Positions 61,366 to 64,000 of a stretch of 64,000 nt of DNA are shown here, one piece after another. Source of the DNA: JADKCZ01 sp963786945. Lineage in GTDB: Bacteria; Myxococcota; Myxococcia; Myxococcales; Anaeromyxobacteraceae. The position numbers were made by a program, and so were the translations under genes. The notes below the pieces were generated by a model. That model ran no database searches and was not told the origin of the DNA. It saw only the letters and a list, made by a program, of their open reading frames with translations. Each line of letters opens with the position of its first letter. The first letter of the stretch is position 1. The stretch lies in NCBI GenBank assembly GCA_963786945.1, contig CAWBAO010000001.1, positions 640,664-704,663 on the forward strand. The letters run 5' to 3'.

Positions 61366-61809
61366 GGCTAATTACCTCCTGCGGAGCTTATGGTGATTCA
61401 ATCAGGCACGAGTTGGCGAAGGAGGGCTGGTAGCGCCCAGTAGGGCGAGTCGGCAGGTTACCCCGCTTGAATTGTGATTATTGTAACAAACTAATTTCTT
61501 GAAAAGCAAAGTAAATCGATAATATGTAGTTATTACAGGGTGATAATGATACTGATAGACACCAGTAATCACCGTTCCAGCCAGAAAGGTGGAGTTATGG
61601 GTGCGGGGCAAAAGCCGGAATGCTCTTGAACTGGCAGTAAGCGCTAATTTCTAAACAATTATGCCGTTGAAGGCTGCTTTCTTCGTCAGATTGCAGGTAA
61701 CTTGCCACTACCGAGAGGTTGATGATCGTGGCGATATCATAATGATATCTTTGAAAAGCTTATAAAAAAATCTCCTTTTTAAGATTAATCTTGGGGGCCT
61801 TGAATTAAA
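61366..61809. other. AT-rich intergenic region without a gene
   Basis: Frames are short and interrupted. A palindrome GATATCAT-A-ATGATATC lies at 61733-61749, and a short stem CGCCC/GGGCG at 61434-61447. T-rich and A-rich runs near 61760-61790 may hold the terminator of the hxlA operon. Confidence 0.45.
61733..61749. promoter_or_regulatory. Operator-like palindrome
   Basis: GATATCAT and ATGATATC are perfect arms around a single A. It lies about 60 bases past the end of the hxlA gene and 368 bases upstream of the transglycosylase gene. The function is unknown. Confidence 0.35.
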
Positions 61810-63099
61810 TCACATCTTCTTCTCCCAGCGCAGCAAGTCCACCACCTGGGCCAGGGTGCGGCCTTCTTTGATTTCTTCGCGGATGCGGTTTTCCTTCTCC
61901 AGGACGTCCATGGCCCGGTTGGCGTATTCCACCGCCAGGCTTTGGGCCAGGACCACCACGCCGTCGTCGTCGCCCAGGACCCAGTCGCCGCTCTCCACCT
62001 TGACGCCGCCCACCCGGATGGGCACCCCGATCTCGCCGAAGCCCTTGGGTTCCCCGGCATTGGGCATGACCAGGCGGGAAAAGGCCGGGAAGCCCAGCTT
62101 GGCGATGTCGCCGGAGTCCCGGATGGCCCCGTCGATCACCACGCCACTCAGCCCCCGCTGCAGGGCCGAATTGGTGGCCAGTTCCCCCCAGATGGCGGGC
62201 CCGACGCCGCCGGCGTCGATGACCACCACGTCCCCCGGCTCGGCCAGGTCGATGGCCTCCACCGGCTTGGCCCAATCGCCGGGATAGGTGCGCACCGTCA
62301 GGGCCTTGCCCACCAGGCGGGCCCCCGGAAACAGGGGCCGTATTCCCTCCAGCACGCCGCTCCGGTGCAGGGCGTCGGAGAGGTTGGAGCTGGAGACCAG
62401 CTCCAGCACGCCGCGGATCTCCTCGGCCCCCACCCGCTTGAACAGGGTGGTGGGGATGACCGCGCCTTCATCCAGGGCCCGGCGAATCTCCCGGGTGGCG
62501 AGCGCCGGGGTCCTTGGCCTTGGTGATGGCGCCCCCGACGATGACGTAGGCCGCCCCGTGGGCCACCGCGGCCGCCGCGGTCTCGGAGTTGATCCCCCGG
62601 CCACCCCCACCGGCACCTGGACCGCCTGGCTGACGGCGGCCAAAATGGCAAAGGGGTCTTGGCCGCGCATCTGCTCGTCGATGGCCACGTGCACCGAGAT
62701 ATAGTCCGCCCCCAGCGCCGCCACCTGGACGGCCCGGGCCACGGGGTCGGCCACGGCGATGAGGTCCACCGCGATCTTGGCGCCGTAGTTCTTGCCGGCC
62801 TGGATACATTCGGCAATGGTGGCGTCGGTGGCGGTGCCCAGGACGTCGACGATCTGGGCCCCGGCCTTGGCCGCCACCTCCACTTCGGTGCGGCCGGCAT
62901 CCATGATCTTCATGTCCGCCACGATGACCTTGCCGGGAAACAGCCGTTTTAACTCCCGGACCGCATCCAGACCTTCACTCTTGATCAGCGGGGTGCCGGC
63001 CTCGACCCAGTCCACCCCTTCGGGCACGGCCAACTGCGCCACATTCACCGCCCGGTGCAAATCCACGAAGTCCAGCGCTAATTGCAATATTGGAGGCAT
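61810..63099 (-). CDS. hxlA: Bifunctional 3-hexulose-6-phosphate synthase / RraA-like protein
   Basis: The N-terminal TIM barrel (about 1-210) has LALDFVDLHRAVNVA, EAGTPLIKSEGLDAV, VIVADMKIMDAGRTEVEVAAKAGAQ and DYISVHVAIDEQMRGQDP, the OMP-decarboxylase-superfamily motif D-x-K-x-x-D. It condenses formaldehyde with ribulose 5-phosphate, or runs in reverse to make pentose. The C-terminal part (about 225-429) is RraA-like (LVSSSNLSDALHRSGVLEGIRPLFPG, DAGGVGPAIWGELATNSAL, GVVIDGAIRDS). Two compensating indels, one in C5 at 62594-62598 and one in G4 at 62507-62510, garble about 29 residues; corrected they read GGINSETAAAAVAHGAAYVIVGGAITKAKDP. Confidence 0.9.
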   Translation of the reverse strand: MPPILQLALDFVDLHRAVNVAQLAVPEGVDWVEAGTPLIKSEGLDAVRELKRLFPGKVIVADMKIMDAGRTEVEVAAKAGAQIVDVLGTATDATIAECIQAGKNYGAKIAVDLIAVADPVARAVQVAALGADYISVHVAIDEQMRGQDPFAILAAVSQAVQVPVGVAGGSTPRPRRPRWPTGRPTSSSGAPSPRPRTPALATREIRRALDEGAVIPTTLFKRVGAEEIRGVLELVSSSNLSDALHRSGVLEGIRPLFPGARLVGKALTVRTYPGDWAKPVEAIDLAEPGDVVVIDAGGVGPAIWGELATNSALQRGLSGVVIDGAIRDSGDIAKLGFPAFSRLVMPNAGEPKGFGEIGVPIRVGGVKVESGDWVLGDDDGVVVLAQSLAVEYANRAMDVLEKENRIREEIKEGRTLAQVVDLLRWEKKM

Positions 63100-63135
63100 A
63101 TGGATATCCTTGAGTTTTTGCTGAGAAGGGAGATT

Positions 63136-63215
63136 CAGTTGCCAGTTACCAGTTCCCAGTGTCTGAGATTAAACGAAGGTTTCACTGGCTACTGGCAACT
63201 GAAAACTGGCAACTG
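63136..63215. repeat. Inverted and direct copies of an 11-base repeat
   Basis: CAGTTGCCAGT (63136-63146) faces ACTGGCAACTG twice (63191-63201 and 63205-63215) in the gap between hxlB and hxlA. It could form alternative hairpins in the mRNA or be a dispersed repeat. Confidence 0.55.
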
Positions 63216-63216
63216 A

Positions 63217-63843
63217 CTACTCCAAATCCGCGTGGCGCTCCAGGACTTCGCCCTGGTCCTGGCCGGCGCGCCTCTGGTAAAGGATGAGGACCACGGCTTC
63301 CAGGAACAGGAAGGTGGCCTGTTCGTACAGGCTGCCGGGGCATTGCACCGAGGCGGTTTCCTGGGTCCGGGTCAGCTTGGTGGTGCCGGGGATGGTGATG
63401 ACCACCTGGGCTTCCCGGCCGATGGTGGAGTCGGCATGGGCGGTGAGGGCCAGGGTGCGGGCCTCGCGGCTGTTGGCCCGGCGCTGCATCTCCCGGGGAA
63501 AGGCCGTCTCGCCCGAACCCGACAGCACCAGCAGCAGGTCCCCCGGGCGGATGCGGGGCGTGGTGGTCTCGCCCACGAAATAGACGGTGAAGCCCAGGTG
63601 CATCAGCCGCATCAAGAAGCCCCGCAGGATGAAGCCGGAGCGGCCGCTGGCGCAGCCGAAGATGCGGGGTGCGGCTTCCACTTCCCTGATCAGGGTCTCG
63701 GCCATGTCCGGAGTAATCTGGGCGAGCACTCCGCCCAATTCCTGGTGCATCTGGTCCAGGGCCACGGAAAACTTCATCATCTCAGGGGATTGAGATAAAA
63801 AAGCCCCCCGCGGCTGTCCCGGAAGGCAATCAATCTTATCCAT
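63217..63843 (-). CDS. hxlB: 6-phospho-3-hexuloisomerase
   Basis: This 208-residue protein has the SIS fold: RIFGCASGRSGFILRGFLMRLMHLG, VYFVGETTTPRIRPGDLLLVLSGSGET, RTLALTAHADSTIGREAQVVITIPGTTKL and the end QCPGSLYEQATFLFLEAVVLIL. Ser-Gly-Ser-Gly-Glu-Thr is the sugar-phosphate loop. It interconverts hexulose 6-phosphate and fructose 6-phosphate, the step next to hxlA in the RuMP route. ATG 63843 follows GAGGGA. It is upstream of hxlA on the same strand with a 117-base gap, so they form one operon. Confidence 0.93.
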   Translation of the reverse strand: MDKIDCLPGQPRGAFLSQSPEMMKFSVALDQMHQELGGVLAQITPDMAETLIREVEAAPRIFGCASGRSGFILRGFLMRLMHLGFTVYFVGETTTPRIRPGDLLLVLSGSGETAFPREMQRRANSREARTLALTAHADSTIGREAQVVITIPGTTKLTRTQETASVQCPGSLYEQATFLFLEAVVLILYQRRAGQDQGEVLERHADLE

Positions 63844-64000
63844 TTTCTTCCCTCGCAGTCCCAGTCCGGACGCGGTCCGGATCCAGGCTTCCAAATTTGA
63901 GGAATCTGTAATAAAAATCTACCACAGCCTAGAAAAAATTTCCAGAATTCTTCTAATTTTCCTCAAATTTAGGCAGTCTTTTCCGAATTTTCGGGGAACT
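63844..64000. promoter_or_regulatory. AT-rich upstream region of hxlB with a spaced inverted repeat
   Basis: AAATTTGAGGA (63893-63903) and TCCTCAAATTT (63960-63970) are perfect 11-base inverted arms 56 bases apart. GTCCGGA also occurs twice (near 63874 and 63885). The region probably holds the hxlB promoter and a regulator site; individual boxes are not certain. No gene is seen. Confidence 0.45.

Noticed and set aside
61402..61611. Small minus-strand frame of 69 residues in AT-rich spacer.
   Set aside because: There is no ribosome site, composition is spacer-like and it resembles no known protein.

Overview
The window joins two kinds of DNA. From 1 to about 59,480 it is very GC-rich, with dense genes, many GTG starts and frequent 4-base GTGA overlaps. 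The gene content suggests a myxobacterium, probably near Anaeromyxobacter: several TolB-like/TPR membrane proteins, a Ser/Thr kinase of the same family, a giant cyclic beta-glucan synthase, secreted Ig-like and BNR proteins, and 2-oxoacid and acyl-CoA metabolism. From about 59,480 to 64,000 the genes are less GC-rich, the intergenic DNA is AT-rich, and REP-like palindromes appear. A hexulose-6-phosphate synthase/RraA fusion with its isomerase, a Cys-rich protein and a lytic transglycosylase recall Desulfobacterota. At the boundary the first residues of a protein-L-isoaspartate methyltransferase run in frame into the middle of a 2-hydroxyacyl-CoA dehydratase subunit. I read this as a probable assembly chimera.

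Layout: 1-5.7 kb, surface and lipoproteins, an L,D-transpeptidase and a 5'-3' exonuclease. 5.7-8.4 kb, an MFS transporter, a GyrI-like protein and a carbonic anhydrase. 8.6-25.4 kb, a signalling and surface region with three TolB-like/TPR receptors, a 1,569-residue BNR/Ig-like exoprotein with an ANVTS repeat block, an ECF sigma factor between two tiny membrane proteins and divergent from a Ser/Thr kinase-TolB-TPR protein, and an MvdC/MvdD-like ATP-grasp ligase. 26-35.4 kb, the cyclic glucan synthase and a convergent glycerate kinase. 35.6-38.5 kb, cold-shock protein, TatA, methyltransferase, thioredoxin, ECF sigma factor with a fused zinc finger, and a separate zinc-finger protein. 38.6-41.3 kb, a coupled methyltransferase/radical SAM-SPASM/DUF5714 cassette of unknown product. 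41.4-47.8 kb, lipase, acyl-CoA dehydrogenase/GNAT/methyltransferase operon, MscL and a KAS III enzyme. 48.1-52.9 kb, 2-oxoacid:ferredoxin oxidoreductase, 3-hydroxyacyl-CoA dehydrogenase and aldo/keto reductase. 53-55.9 kb, small exported proteins and a PadR/PspC operon with a clear promoter-operator. 55.9-59.5 kb, a large acyl-CoA dehydrogenase and a broken 2-hydroxyacyl-CoA dehydratase with its activator.

About fourteen single-base frame breaks, many in homopolymers, interrupt otherwise normal genes on both sides of the boundary. They look like residual long-read errors rather than decay, so coordinates of the affected genes are given across the breaks. I saw no tRNA, rRNA, CRISPR array, insertion sequence or phage. 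The strongest candidates for undescribed biology are the methyltransferase/radical SAM/DUF5714 cassette and the ECF/microprotein/kinase cluster with its TolB-TPR paralogues.
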